Positions 19,001 to 27,359 of a stretch of DNA of 64,000 bases are shown piece after piece (the first letter of the stretch is position 1; each line of letters begins with the position of its first letter). Source of the stretch: UBA6168 sp964643005 (GTDB lineage Bacteria > Bacteroidota > Bacteroidia > Chitinophagales > Saprospiraceae). Under the pieces are notes generated by a model that was given only the letters and a program-made list of their open reading frames with translations, had not been told where the DNA came from and ran no database searches. The stretch is taken from the NCBI GenBank assembly GCA_964643005.1, contig CAZXQI010000002.1, forward strand, positions 1 to 64,000, in the 5' to 3' direction. Both the position numbers and the translations under genes were made by a program.

Positions 19001-19563
19001 ATCTTACCTTCGTGAAGCACCGAACCGCCAATCAACTGCACATCGTAGTGCAGCATGTTCCAGGTAATTTCTCCACCGGCGGCAACCCATTGGTTTTTCC
19101 AAATGGCATTTTCGCCTTCAATTCTGACATAACTCTTATCAGGGTTGGCGGCAAGGTCTCGGTCGTAATCTGTGGCGGTAACGGTAAGGGTAGAGTTTTC
19201 CTTAAAACGGCGGGCTGTTTCCTTTACGACGGCAAAAGCTTCCGGCATCAGCTCGTTAAGAGCTTCTTCTAAGTGCTTATCGCGCTCCTTGCGCAGCTCG
19301 TCCACTTCCTTAAAAAGTTCTTCTTTCTGATGAATGTCTTCCGTCTCTTTGGCCTGCTCCTCGATCGAGCGAATATCCTCGTCAATTCCGGCCAGATGGT
19401 CTGCAATGCGCTGGCGAAATTCCGCAGTTTTATTGCGGAGTTGATCGTTGGTCAGCGCCTGAAGCTTTTCATATTCTTCCTCAACAGCGTCAATGATGGG
19501 GGAATATTTCTTAAAATCTCTTTCGCTTTTGGATTTAAAAATTCCGTTTAATATACCGAACAT
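16078..19563 (-). CDS. secA: preprotein translocase ATPase SecA
   Basis: Motor ATPase that drives proteins through SecYEG. The 1161-residue product begins with the conserved MFGILNGIFKSKSERD helix, has Walker A MATGEGKTLVA at about 190-200, the NDYLARRD and DEVDSVLIDDARTPLIISG motifs of the DEAD-like motor, the preprotein cross-linking domain, the helical scaffold, and a C-terminal zinc motif CPCGSGKKYKHCHG for SecB and lipid contact. It is about 260 residues longer than E. coli SecA because of extensions near the N-terminus and in the middle, as in other Bacteroidota. A TATCTTTG element lies about 106 bases upstream of the ATG. Confidence 0.98.
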   Translation of the reverse strand: MFGILNGIFKSKSERDFKKYSPIIDAVEEEYEKLQALTNDQLRNKTAEFRQRIADHLAGIDEDIRSIEEQAKETEDIHQKEELFKEVDELRKERDKHLEEALNELMPEAFAVVKETARRFKENSTLTVTATDYDRDLAANPDKSYVRIEGENAIWKNQWVAAGGEITWNMLHYDVQLIGGSVLHEGKIAEMATGEGKTLVATLPAYLNGLSGQGVHVVTVNDYLARRDSEWIGPIMEFLLLTIDCIDKHRPHSESRRRAYLCDITYGTNNEFGFDYLRDNMVRSLDEMVQRKHHFAMVDEVDSVLIDDARTPLIISGPVGEGSEEQEYKALKPDVEKLLAAQQKLASRYLADAKKLFGEGYTGHDEGEAGLALLRAYRALPKSRPLIKFLSEEGVKVSLQKAENFYMQENSKNMHLVDEPLLFTIDEKNRGVELTDNGAEYLARGKDDPGFFIMPVIADKMVEIDNDESLSKEQKEEARIKLSQDFAVKSSRLHAMYQLLKAYTLFEKDEEYIVINGEVKIVDEQTGRMMEGRRYSDGLHQALEAKENVKVGEATQTYATVTLQNYFRMYHKLSGMTGTAETEAKELWDIYKLDVSVIPTNVPVIRKDNEDEVYKTAREKYNAVIERVTLLSRAGRPVLVGTTSVDVSEKLSRLLQMRGITHDVLNAKQHQREATIVAHAGQQDENGNGNVTIATNMAGRGTDIKLSPATLFDVVEVKKDGSAKGGYRYTIRDQTGKRELTLDESHELWPAFQLQPDAKIVGGLAIIGTERHDSRRVDRQLRGRAGRQGDPGSSQFYVSLEDNLMRLFQSERIAGLMDRAGHKEGDVIQHSMVTKSIERAQKKVEENNFGIRKRLLEYDDVMNIQREAIYRKRYNALSGERLQVDLDMMFRGMTESLVSMHKVNNDYESFRRDSTGELGIVPEVGQAEFQEGREDEVVEAFQNQFFDFYRRKEQHLIQMLLPTIQQVYEREGQRYRRIAIPYTDGRNRILPIAAELEGAVKSKGKSIMRDIEKAITLAILDERWKEHLRSMDELKESVQSASFEQKDPLVIYKMEAYKLFEDLIYQINEEVTTYLSTGTLALPENKQVQQAREPQKTDLSRMRASRPGEEPAEAAAARAAAEGVSQGPKQETVRRQEPKVGRNDLCPCGSGKKYKHCHGRA

Positions 19564-19668
19564 AGCGTTATAGTTTCAAATTATCAAGTTCCGGTATTAA
19601 ATCTTAGGCGATAGCGCAAGTCAATACTGCCTTCCTAAAATCTCAAACCAGGAATCAAAAAAAGTGTG

Positions 19669-19676
19669 CAAAGATA
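19669..19676 (-). promoter_or_regulatory. TAnnTTTG -7 element upstream of secA
   Basis: Minus-strand TATCTTTG, 106 bases before the secA start codon, implying a leader of about 100 bases. No spaced TTG seen. Confidence 0.4.
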
Positions 19677-20107
19677 GCAATTAGGAAAGGTTTTAAAGGG
19701 AGCGAAAGTTGAACACAATTTGTACCGAGAGAAAAAAATCTGACAGATCGTCATATCTTTTAACATTATGGAAGGCCTTTGAGAAAGTTGATAATCGCTC
19801 GCCTATGCTCAGCCGGAAATCAGGCGTATCATTGTCAGTTGGTAAAGGAACATTCTCACATTAAAGACGAGCGCCATCTTTTCCAAAGACTGTCAGGGAC
19901 GCAAAAAGTTCGGTAGTTTTGCAGCGCAAAAAAGAACAAGCCAACTTTTTGTCGGTTCAAAAGTTCTTTGGATGCGAAAATCAGGGTCTTTGCGTTTTGA
20001 AGAGCGCCACCCGGTTTTCAGGTGCTGAAAATCTTTCCTGCTTAAAAACTTATGGAGGGTCGGCATTTCATCGCTCTGCTCCTTACCATTTTGGAACGAT
20101 AAGATTT
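19677..20107 (+). other. intergenic region with the long leader of the DUF5686 gene
   Basis: Between the divergent secA and DUF5686 genes. A TAGTTTTG -7 element sits at 19914-19921; if used, the DUF5686 mRNA has a leader of about 180 bases. The frame of the gene stays open through this leader back to a TTG at 19919, but that codon overlaps the promoter element, so I treat the leader as untranslated. No recognised riboswitch. Confidence 0.4.
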
Positions 20108-22690
20108 ATGAATTTTTCGAAAATTAAAAAGCGACTATCCCTCTTCCTGTTTTTGGGTCTGATTACAGCATCTGCTTTTGGTCAGAAAATGACCATTATC
20201 AAAGGTCTCATCATTGATGCAGACACGAAAGAAACGCTCCCTTTAGTAAATATTGCCTTCACCGGCACAGTCATCGGAACAACCTCCGACTTAGACGGCA
20301 CCTACGTTTTGGAATCCAAATGGGCTACCGATTCCATTCAGATTTCCTACGTCGGTTACGAAACTCAGACCATTGCCATTCTGACGGGAATAAAACAGGA
20401 AATAAATATTGCGCTATCGCCCGCAGCGCTCAGCACCATTACCGTCGAAGTAAGGGCGAAGAAGGGACGATATAAGCGCAAAGGCAACCCCGCCGTAGAG
20501 CTGATGAATAATGTAATCGCTCACAAAGACGACAATAAAATAGGAGCAAAGGATTTTTACGAATACGACAAGTATGAAAAAATACAATTTGACATTAACA
20601 ATTTCGACCCTGAAAAGCTAAAGAAAAAATGGGCCTTCAAAAAATTCCAGTTCCTCTTCGATTATATAGACACTTCCGAGTTTAACGGAAAACCCTACCT
20701 GCCATTCTTCATCCAGGAAACTGCCTCCAAAGTTTTTTATAGAAAAAACCCACTCGCTAAGAAGGAGTTTAGAGAAGCCGTCAAAGTCACGGGCATGGAG
20801 GAATACATCGACCTGGAAGACATGACCACGATGATGGACATCATATATGCAGACGTCGACATCTTCAAGGACAATGTGCGCTTGTTAGATTTAACTTTCA
20901 TCAGTCCGCTGGCCGGCATGGCCAATCCTTTCTACCGCTATTATATCACTGACACTATGGCAGTGGTCAATGAACTCCCCTGCGTAAAAGTGTCTTTTCT
21001 GCCGGTCAACAATCAGACCATCGCCTTCAAAGGAGACCTGTACATTCTGAAAGATTCTTCCTACGCAGTGGTGAAAGCCGACTTCGGAATCAGCAAACAG
21101 ATCAACGTCAACTTTGTCCAGGACATCAAACTGCTACAGGAGTTTGAGCGGCAGGACAGCGTCTGGATTTTGCACAAAGACAGGGTGATGATCGACTTTG
21201 CCCCCTTCAAGCGGGGAACAGGGTTCTATGGAACCAGAACTGTTGCCTATAAAGATTATGTGTTCGATGAGCAGAGGGAGGAATTCCGATACGCCGGCAC
21301 TGAGAACATAGTCAGCGCCGACGACGCCTACCAAAAGGACGAAGCGTATTGGGATACCAACCGACCAGATCCGCTAACCGTGCGGGAACAGGGTATTTAC
21401 GACATGATTGACACATTGAGAAAAGCCCCTGCCTTCCGGAATCTCGTAGCGGGACTTGGATTAGTCCTTACAGGATATAAAGCTGCCGGCCCAATTGACA
21501 TAGGCCCTATTGCGACTTTTAACTCCTTCAATCCGGTCGAAGGCTACCGTCTGAAATTTAGCGCTGAAACCAATCTGAAATTCCATCCCAAACTCATGAC
21601 TGCCGGCTACTTTGCCTATGGGTTCAAAGACCAGGAATGGAAATACGGCGCCTCGTTTCTTTATTCGTTCAGAGATAATTTCAAGGTAAATCCCAAACAC
21701 TACCTGCGCTTTTCCTATCAGCACGACGTCAATCTGGTCGGCCAACAACTGTTATTCGCAAGAGCTGACAACCTCTTCTATTCCTTCCAGCGAGGCACGA
21801 ATGACAAAATGTTTTTAATGGATAAATTCAAGGGAGAATATCTCCTTGAATTGCCGAATAATCTATCCTGGGAAGCTATCTATTCAAATACCCGGCAAAT
21901 ACCTGTCGGGCGCCTGCGCATAGAATACACCGATCCCGTCACCCAGGAGCTTACCACCCTGAACGAGTTGCGAACCAGTGAAGCAGAGATTACCATGCGT
22001 TTTGCGCCAAACGAGCAGTACATGCAGGGGAGGTCTTACCGGACGCCTTTTTATAATAAATTCCCCATCTTTACCCTAAAAATGGGGGCGGGTTTTGACG
22101 GTCTGCTCGGAGGTCAGGTTGAATACCAGTCGCTGAAACTCAACGTCTTCAAAAAGTTCTACCTGTCCTTCTTAGGCTCCATGCGTTTCGAGGCTGAGGC
22201 AGGAAAATACTGGGGCGAAGAAGTGCCTTATTTCCTCCTGAATATGCCGAGGGCCAACCAGACCTACGCATTTTTTATCACCAGTTTCAACATGATGAAC
22301 TATCAGGAGTTCGTCAGCGACAAATACGTACAGGTGCTGATGCAGCATGATTTTAACGGTTTTATTTTTAATAAAATTCCTCTTTTGAGGAAGTTAAAAT
22401 TGCGGGAAGTCCTCTCTTTTAAGATGATTTACGGAAGCCTGAGCGACGGCAACAATCCCGAAAAGAATCCCGGCCTGGTTCAGTTTCTGACTACCGACGA
22501 TGGCAGGCGCATCACCTATACTTTGGAGAGCGCGCCATACATGGAGGCGAGCGCCGAGATCGGAAATATATTTAAGGTATTTCAGGTGGGCTTCGTCCGG
22601 CGCCTGACTTATTTAGATCATCCCAATGTACCGTCTTTTCTGGGCGTTACCGGTCTGGGGATCAGATTCAGAGCCAGGTTCCAATTCTAA
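20108..22690 (+). CDS. DUF5686/carboxypeptidase-regulatory-domain outer-membrane protein
   Basis: Starting at ATG 20108 the product has 860 residues: a signal peptide (1-27, ending ASAFGQ), a CarboxypepD-regulatory-like beta-sandwich at about 30-115 (IKGLIIDADTKETLPLVNIA; GTTSDLDGTYVL), a linker, then a long beta-rich region with aromatic-ended strands that ends in RFRARFQF, the pattern of an outer-membrane beta-barrel. This matches the DUF5686 family of Bacteroidota, whose function is unknown. The C-terminal Phe is typical of barrel insertion. The frame can be extended 63 codons upstream but this would destroy the signal peptide. The CDP-alcohol transferase follows 71 bases later. Confidence 0.82.
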   Translation: MNFSKIKKRLSLFLFLGLITASAFGQKMTIIKGLIIDADTKETLPLVNIAFTGTVIGTTSDLDGTYVLESKWATDSIQISYVGYETQTIAILTGIKQEINIALSPAALSTITVEVRAKKGRYKRKGNPAVELMNNVIAHKDDNKIGAKDFYEYDKYEKIQFDINNFDPEKLKKKWAFKKFQFLFDYIDTSEFNGKPYLPFFIQETASKVFYRKNPLAKKEFREAVKVTGMEEYIDLEDMTTMMDIIYADVDIFKDNVRLLDLTFISPLAGMANPFYRYYITDTMAVVNELPCVKVSFLPVNNQTIAFKGDLYILKDSSYAVVKADFGISKQINVNFVQDIKLLQEFERQDSVWILHKDRVMIDFAPFKRGTGFYGTRTVAYKDYVFDEQREEFRYAGTENIVSADDAYQKDEAYWDTNRPDPLTVREQGIYDMIDTLRKAPAFRNLVAGLGLVLTGYKAAGPIDIGPIATFNSFNPVEGYRLKFSAETNLKFHPKLMTAGYFAYGFKDQEWKYGASFLYSFRDNFKVNPKHYLRFSYQHDVNLVGQQLLFARADNLFYSFQRGTNDKMFLMDKFKGEYLLELPNNLSWEAIYSNTRQIPVGRLRIEYTDPVTQELTTLNELRTSEAEITMRFAPNEQYMQGRSYRTPFYNKFPIFTLKMGAGFDGLLGGQVEYQSLKLNVFKKFYLSFLGSMRFEAEAGKYWGEEVPYFLLNMPRANQTYAFFITSFNMMNYQEFVSDKYVQVLMQHDFNGFIFNKIPLLRKLKLREVLSFKMIYGSLSDGNNPEKNPGLVQFLTTDDGRRITYTLESAPYMEASAEIGNIFKVFQVGFVRRLTYLDHPNVPSFLGVTGLGIRFRARFQF

Positions 22691-22761
22691 CTAAAGCGAT
22701 TTTTCTCAATTTTTTCGGAAAACCTAATAGATTACTAGCTCTAACATTCAGTTCTACTCGC

Positions 22762-23469
22762 ATGGGTGAAACCTTCTTAAAAAAATATGGGCAACCTTTA
22801 GTTTACAAGGTCATCAATCCGCTCATTGAATTGCTGGTGCGCTGGAAAGTAAAACCCAACACCATCACAACCGTCGGATTAGTCATCAACTCCTTAGCGG
22901 CGGCTGTCCTCATCTACGGCGGCGAGCGGGGAGAGCGCACAGATCATTCCTATATCGCCTGGGCCGGCGTCGTCATTCTCTTTGCCGGGCTTTTTGATAT
23001 GATTGACGGGCGCTTAGCCAGGGTGGGCAAGATGTCTTCAAATTACGGCGCCTTGTACGACTCTGTGCTCGACCGGTATAGCGAGCTAATCATGTTTCTC
23101 GGCATCTGCTGGTACTTAGTGGCGCAGCGGTATTTTCTGAGCTCGCTTTTTGCCTTCATAGCCATGATAGGCTCCATCATGGTCAGCTACATCAGAGCCA
23201 GAGCGGAAAGCCTCGGCGCCCGCGCAGACGTCGGGCTGATGCAACGTCCCGAACGGGTTATCCTGATTGGCGTGTCTGCCATCCTCTGCGGCATATTTTC
23301 CAGCACCGTTGGCAGCCATATAAAAATCACGCTAAACGGGCTACCTGTGCCGCTTTTTGAAACCATCACCATTTTTACTTTTCCGCTAATGGTTCTGGCT
23401 GTACTAACCAATATTACAGCGCTCAGAAGATTGATTTACAGTAAAAAAGAACTGGAAAACAATGAATAA
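22762..23469 (+). CDS. CDP-alcohol phosphatidyltransferase family protein
   Basis: A 235-residue multi-helix membrane enzyme that transfers a phosphatidyl (or related) group from a CDP-alcohol to a second alcohol. The whole family signature D-x2-DG-x2-AR-x8-G-x3-D-x3-D is present, with Asp79, Asp82, Asp100 and Asp104 as the metal-binding and catalytic residues. About six hydrophobic helices. The acceptor alcohol (glycerol phosphate, inositol phosphate, serine or other) cannot be decided from sequence. Its stop overlaps the next gene by 8 bases, which ties it to the DUF4833 protein. Confidence 0.92.
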   Translation: MGETFLKKYGQPLVYKVINPLIELLVRWKVKPNTITTVGLVINSLAAAVLIYGGERGERTDHSYIAWAGVVILFAGLFDMIDGRLARVGKMSSNYGALYDSVLDRYSELIMFLGICWYLVAQRYFLSSLFAFIAMIGSIMVSYIRARAESLGARADVGLMQRPERVILIGVSAILCGIFSSTVGSHIKITLNGLPVPLFETITIFTFPLMVLAVLTNITALRRLIYSKKELENNE

Positions 23470-24043
23470 ACTGATCGGATTTATCTTCGCATCCGCTTTT
23501 CTTTTGCCCGCTTCCATTCCTGCTTTTGCCCAGCCCAAAACCTCCCCTGAAAGTATAGATAACGGGCGACCCAGGGATTTTCCACTGCCACCCAAAACAG
23601 AAAACTCCCTATTTTTTATTCAGCGAAACAGGAATACAAACACCATCGTCTATGACGCCAGATTGAAGCCATCGGGCGAATTTGACGAGACCCAGCCTGT
23701 GGACGCCTATTGGCTCAGATACTCCAGCGACCACGGCAATCGAATGGAGCTGACCTGGGTGCAACGACATTTGGCCTACGGCTACAATTTTAAGGCAGAT
23801 AATAAAGGGCAGGGATATTGGGTGACGCTGACCGCCTACGACAAGCGAAAAATCCATCTTAAAAAAAACAAGTCCGGAAAACCTACCGCCACTATGACTA
23901 TCAACGGGAAAAACTGCCACCTGAACTACATCTGGGTCTTTGCAGATGAATCCGGTACCTGGCCTAAAGTTTTGCACGTGGATCTCCACGGAACCGACCC
24001 CAGTAAAAACCAGGCAGAGTTCGAAAGAATTTACAACAAATGA
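23462..24043 (+). CDS. exported DUF4833 family protein
   Basis: A 193-residue protein with a signal peptide (1-23, PASIPAFA then QPK). The body carries the DUF4833 pattern: SLFFIQRNRNTNTIVYDAR near residue 49 and PVDAYWLRYSSDHGNRMELT near 80, then basic stretches and HLNYIWVFADES. The family has no established activity that I know of. It starts 8 bases inside the CDP-alcohol phosphatidyltransferase gene, so the two are translationally coupled and probably work on the same lipid pathway, with this one acting outside the cytoplasm. Confidence 0.82.
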   Translation: MNKLIGFIFASAFLLPASIPAFAQPKTSPESIDNGRPRDFPLPPKTENSLFFIQRNRNTNTIVYDARLKPSGEFDETQPVDAYWLRYSSDHGNRMELTWVQRHLAYGYNFKADNKGQGYWVTLTAYDKRKIHLKKNKSGKPTATMTINGKNCHLNYIWVFADESGTWPKVLHVDLHGTDPSKNQAEFERIYNK

Positions 24044-24208
24044 GCTAACCCGTCCTGGCCGGCACTCCGTCAGAGAGACCAAAAGCTACGAACCGAAATC
24101 GGCTGCCCGTTTCGATTGTTCCTTCAAAAATCGCCAGAACTAAAAAATTACCTCTGGCAATCCAATGCGAACAAATACTTAAACGCTTCCAAAAACAGGC
24201 TCGCCGTT

Positions 24209-24216
24209 TAACTTTG
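24209..24216 (+). promoter_or_regulatory. TAnnTTTG -7 element upstream of purD
   Basis: TAACTTTG, 31 bases before the purD ATG. No TTG at 17-23 bp. Confidence 0.4.
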
Positions 24217-24247
24217 CCCTTCTTCAAAAACTAAGTCTCATTCTCTT

Positions 24248-25522
24248 ATGAAAATACTCATCCTCGGCGGCGGCGGCCGGGAGCACACCTTCGCCTGGAA
24301 AATCAGCCAAAGCCCGCTTTGCAAAAAACTCTACATCGCCCCCGGCAATGCAGGCACAGCTACCTGCGGTGAAAACGTCCCCCTCAACGCAGAAGACAAT
24401 GCAGCTATCTACGATTTTGTCGTAGAAAAGGGTATCGATATGGTCGTCGTCGGCCCAGAGGCGCCCTTAGTCAACGGCGTCTGGAATTATCTGCACCGAA
24501 GACGCGCGACTTCACAGGTCTCCGTCATAGGCCCTTCCCTTCAGGGGGCGAGGCTGGAAGGCAGCAAGGCGTTTGCAAAAAAGTTCATGCAGGAGTTTGG
24601 CATCCCTACCGCATCCTATCGGGAGTTCTTCTCAACCCGGCCACAGGCAGCCATAAATTTTTTAAATAAAAAAGCTACCCTCCCCATCGTGCTAAAGGTG
24701 GACGGATTAGCGGCAGGTAAGGGCGTCGTCATTTGCCAAAGCAGGGAGGAAGCCGCCTCCGAATTGCAGGCCATGCTCGGCGGCAGATTTGGCGAAGCCG
24801 GTCGAAAGGTCGTGATAGAGGAATTTTTATCGGGTATCGAGTTCAGCGTCTTCGTGCTGACCGACGGGGTTTCATATAAAATTCTGCCGGTTGCCAAAGA
24901 CTATAAGCGCATTGGCGAGGGCGACACCGGCCCGAATACCGGCGGGATGGGCGCCGTATCCCCTCCGCCATTCGTAGATGCGGCGATGATGAAAAAGGTG
25001 GAACAGCGCATCATCATCCCCACCATGCAGGGGCTGAAGCAGAGGGGTATCCGCTACGAGGGCTTTATTTTTTTGGGACTAATTGCAGTCAAGGGGGAGC
25101 CTTTCGTCATAGAATACAACTGCCGGATGGGCGATCCGGAAACAGAGGTCGTGCTGCCCCGCCTGAAAAATGACTTAGTCGAACTGTTCATCGCCGTCAG
25201 AGACCGCCGGCTCTCCGAAATGACCATCGAAGAAGACGAAAGAGCTGCTACGACTATCATCCTTGCTTCCGGCGGCTATCCCGGCAGCTACGCCAAAGGC
25301 AAAGTCATCACCGGTCTGGAAAAGGTAAAAGACAGCGTCGTGTTTCACGCAGGCACAAAAATCACGGCGGAGGGCGGGATCGTCACGAATGGCGGCCGGG
25401 TGATGGCCGTGACCTCTCTCGGAAAAACCTTCCAAGAAGCTATCGCCATTTCCAATAAAAATGCTGCCCTGATTGAATTTGAGGGAAAGTATTACCGCAG
25501 AGACATAGGCTTCGATTTGTAA
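24248..25522 (+). CDS. purD: phosphoribosylamine-glycine ligase
   Basis: ATP-grasp enzyme that joins glycine to 5-phosphoribosylamine, the second step of purine synthesis. The 424-residue product opens with MKILILGGGGREHTFAWKI and the APGNAGTA motif, has the ATP-grasp DGLAAGKGVVIC lysine loop near 157, the GPNTGGMGAVSP signature near 228, and the metal-binding EYNCRMGDPETE motif near 287. Length and motifs are standard. It ends one base before the convergent lpxD stop, so the two transcripts must overlap or share an end region. Confidence 0.97.
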   Translation: MKILILGGGGREHTFAWKISQSPLCKKLYIAPGNAGTATCGENVPLNAEDNAAIYDFVVEKGIDMVVVGPEAPLVNGVWNYLHRRRATSQVSVIGPSLQGARLEGSKAFAKKFMQEFGIPTASYREFFSTRPQAAINFLNKKATLPIVLKVDGLAAGKGVVICQSREEAASELQAMLGGRFGEAGRKVVIEEFLSGIEFSVFVLTDGVSYKILPVAKDYKRIGEGDTGPNTGGMGAVSPPPFVDAAMMKKVEQRIIIPTMQGLKQRGIRYEGFIFLGLIAVKGEPFVIEYNCRMGDPETEVVLPRLKNDLVELFIAVRDRRLSEMTIEEDERAATTIILASGGYPGSYAKGKVITGLEKVKDSVVFHAGTKITAEGGIVTNGGRVMAVTSLGKTFQEAIAISNKNAALIEFEGKYYRRDIGFDL

Positions 25523-25523
25523 A

Positions 25524-26459
25524 TCAGGAGTTGAGGTGGTTCTTCAAAAACTCCGGCAGACGCCGCAGCGCCGCTAATTCCCGCTGGCGCACCCTGATTT
25601 CCTCGGCTGGAATACCGAAGTAAGCCTTACCCGCTTCCAAATCTTTTGATACGCCGGATTTGGCGCTGACAACGGCGCCTCTGCCAATTCGCACCCTGGC
25701 CGCCACGCCCACCTGTCCGTAGAGCACCACCCAGTCTTCCAGAACCGCCTTTCCGCCTATGCCCGTCTGGCCTGCAATCAGGCAGTTTTTGCCAATCACG
25801 GCGCCGTGTCCGATGTGCACCTGGCAGTCAATTTTGGCGCCTTCCCCGATGATAGTGTCGCCTGACACCCCTCTGTTGATGGTGCAGCCTGCCCCAATTT
25901 CCACGTCGTTTTCGATAAGAACCCTGCCGCCCGTATGCCATCTCTTATATCCTTCGGGATTTTTTTGAAAATAAAATGCGCCCGTTCCTATAATGGCGCC
26001 CGCCTGTATGACGACCTTATCGCCGATGCGCGTAAAGTCTCCGATAAAGGCATTGGCCTGGATATAACAGTTTTTCCCAATGACCACCTGCCGCCCGATA
26101 ACCGCTCCAGGCTCAATGACCGAGGAGGGATGGATCAGCGCCGTATCGCTGATTCTTTCATTCAGGGGTATTGCGGGACGATGCTCCCTCACCAATGCGT
26201 CGTAAGCTTCAAAGGGATTATCGCACAAGAGCAAAGCCTTGCCGGGCGGACATTCCGTTTTTTCGTTTAGTATGATGATGGTTGCCGCCGACTTGAGCGC
26301 CTTAGCAAAGTACCTGCTGTTATCTACAAACATGATATCGCCCGATTCTACCTTGTGAATTTCGTTGATACCGCTTGCTAACAGGGTTTCATCGCCCAGA
26401 ATGACAGCGCCGATTTTTTGGGCTATCTCCCGGACGGGGATAGGTTGAGAAAATTTCAT
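25524..26459 (-). CDS. lpxD: UDP-3-O-acylglucosamine N-acyltransferase (LpxD-type)
   Basis: Third acyltransferase step of lipid A synthesis: N-acylation of UDP-3-O-acyl-glucosamine by 3-hydroxyacyl-ACP. The 311 residues contain the uridine-binding N-terminal domain (1-100) and then a left-handed beta helix of hexapeptide repeats, with the catalytic histidine in the QVHIGHGAVIG turn (about residue 220). The C-terminal helix (RQRELAALRRLPEFLKNHL) is present but the protein is some 30-40 residues shorter than many LpxD proteins. Some Bacteroidota carry a second, shorter LpxD-like paralogue, so this copy could be that one. A TAATTTTG element lies upstream. Confidence 0.85.
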   Translation of the reverse strand: MKFSQPIPVREIAQKIGAVILGDETLLASGINEIHKVESGDIMFVDNSRYFAKALKSAATIIILNEKTECPPGKALLLCDNPFEAYDALVREHRPAIPLNERISDTALIHPSSVIEPGAVIGRQVVIGKNCYIQANAFIGDFTRIGDKVVIQAGAIIGTGAFYFQKNPEGYKRWHTGGRVLIENDVEIGAGCTINRGVSGDTIIGEGAKIDCQVHIGHGAVIGKNCLIAGQTGIGGKAVLEDWVVLYGQVGVAARVRIGRGAVVSAKSGVSKDLEAGKAYFGIPAEEIRVRQRELAALRRLPEFLKNHLNS

Positions 26460-26575
26460 TTTTAAAAATTAATAACTTCGGCTCGCTCAGCATCGGCCAT
26501 TTTCGGTTTTCCATTTGAAAAAATGAGAAATACTAAGCGCAGAACTTTCAATAATTTTACGGTGTTCAGAGAGGG

Positions 26576-26583
26576 CAAAATTA
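26576..26583 (-). promoter_or_regulatory. TAnnTTTG -7 element upstream of lpxD
   Basis: Minus-strand TAATTTTG, 117 bases before the lpxD ATG, in the region shared with the divergent yqeY gene. Confidence 0.35.
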
Positions 26584-26632
26584 CCCTTACCCTTTTTGGG
26601 AATTTTATCTTTTTATCAAAAACTTTTGAATT

Positions 26633-27079
26633 ATGACGCTGGAAGAACGCATCATGGAAGACCTCAAAGATGCCATGAAAAATAAAGACGAAGCCGGAAA
26701 ACGAGGTATCCGCGCTATCAAGGCCGCTATTTTGCTGGCAAAAACAGACGGCAGCGGCGAACCTGTCAACGAGGAGAGAGAAATCAAAATCCTCCAAAAA
26801 CTCGTGAAGCAGCGCAAAGAAAGTCTGGAAATTTACGAACAGCAAAACAGAGCTGATCTCGCCGCCATCGAGCGGGAAGAAATTGAAGTCATCGAAAAAT
26901 ACCTGCCCAAACAGCTCGACGAGACCGAGGTAGAAGCCATTTTGAAAAAAATCATCGAAACCACAGGCGCAGGCAGCATGAAGGACATGGGCAAAGTGAT
27001 GGGCATCGCCACAAAGGAATTAGCGGGGAAAGCCGAAGGCAAGCTCGTCTCTCAGGTGGTGAAGCGCCTGTTGAGTTAA
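26633..27079 (+). CDS. yqeY: GatB/YqeY domain-containing protein
   Basis: A 148-residue stand-alone YqeY protein, homologous to the C-terminal domain of the amidotransferase subunit GatB. Visible family features are the N-terminal helix MTLEERIMEDLKDAMKNKDE, the central KLVKQRKESLEIYEQQNRAD segment and the C-terminal GSMKDMGKVMGIATKELAGKA motif, which in GatB contacts tRNA. Its role as a free protein is not settled; tRNA-linked or metabolic functions have been proposed. Divergent from lpxD. Confidence 0.92.
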   Translation: MTLEERIMEDLKDAMKNKDEAGKRGIRAIKAAILLAKTDGSGEPVNEEREIKILQKLVKQRKESLEIYEQQNRADLAAIEREEIEVIEKYLPKQLDETEVEAILKKIIETTGAGSMKDMGKVMGIATKELAGKAEGKLVSQVVKRLLS

Positions 27080-27293
27080 TTTTTTTTGCAGAATAGCCAG
27101 CCCGGTTTGCGCAATTGTTGCTTTTTCATTGTCGTCTAAGTTGGCTATTCTGCTATTTTCAAATAAGCTCTCGTTTTATAGGCGACATCCCCTCCCAATC
27201 TGCGCTGTTGCATAATTTTATACAAACGCAATAAATTCACTATTCCGAAAAGAAATCTTAGCTTAGGGGCGAGAACTCATCCTCTAACCAGCC

Positions 27294-27315
27294 CCCGGCG
27301 AGCCGGGATTTTTTT
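27294..27315 (+). terminator. rho-independent terminator between yqeY and comEC
   Basis: CCCGG (27294-27298), a short CGAG loop and CCGGG (27303-27307), followed by A and seven T residues (27309-27315). It is 215 bases after yqeY and 45 before comEC, so it would end a transcript from upstream and insulate comEC. Confidence 0.55.
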
Positions 27316-27359
27316 GCGATAATCTCCCGTCTCCCCGCGGAAAAACATACCCCGGGAAA

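Noticed and set aside
19919..20107. 63-codon upstream extension of the DUF5686 frame
   Set aside because: It would bury the signal peptide, begins at a TTG inside a TAGTTTTG promoter element, and is not protein-like.
26462..26845. Minus-strand 127-codon frame over yqeY
   Set aside because: It overlaps the yqeY coding region, which has clear family motifs on the opposite strand, and has a phenylalanine-rich composition typical of shadows.
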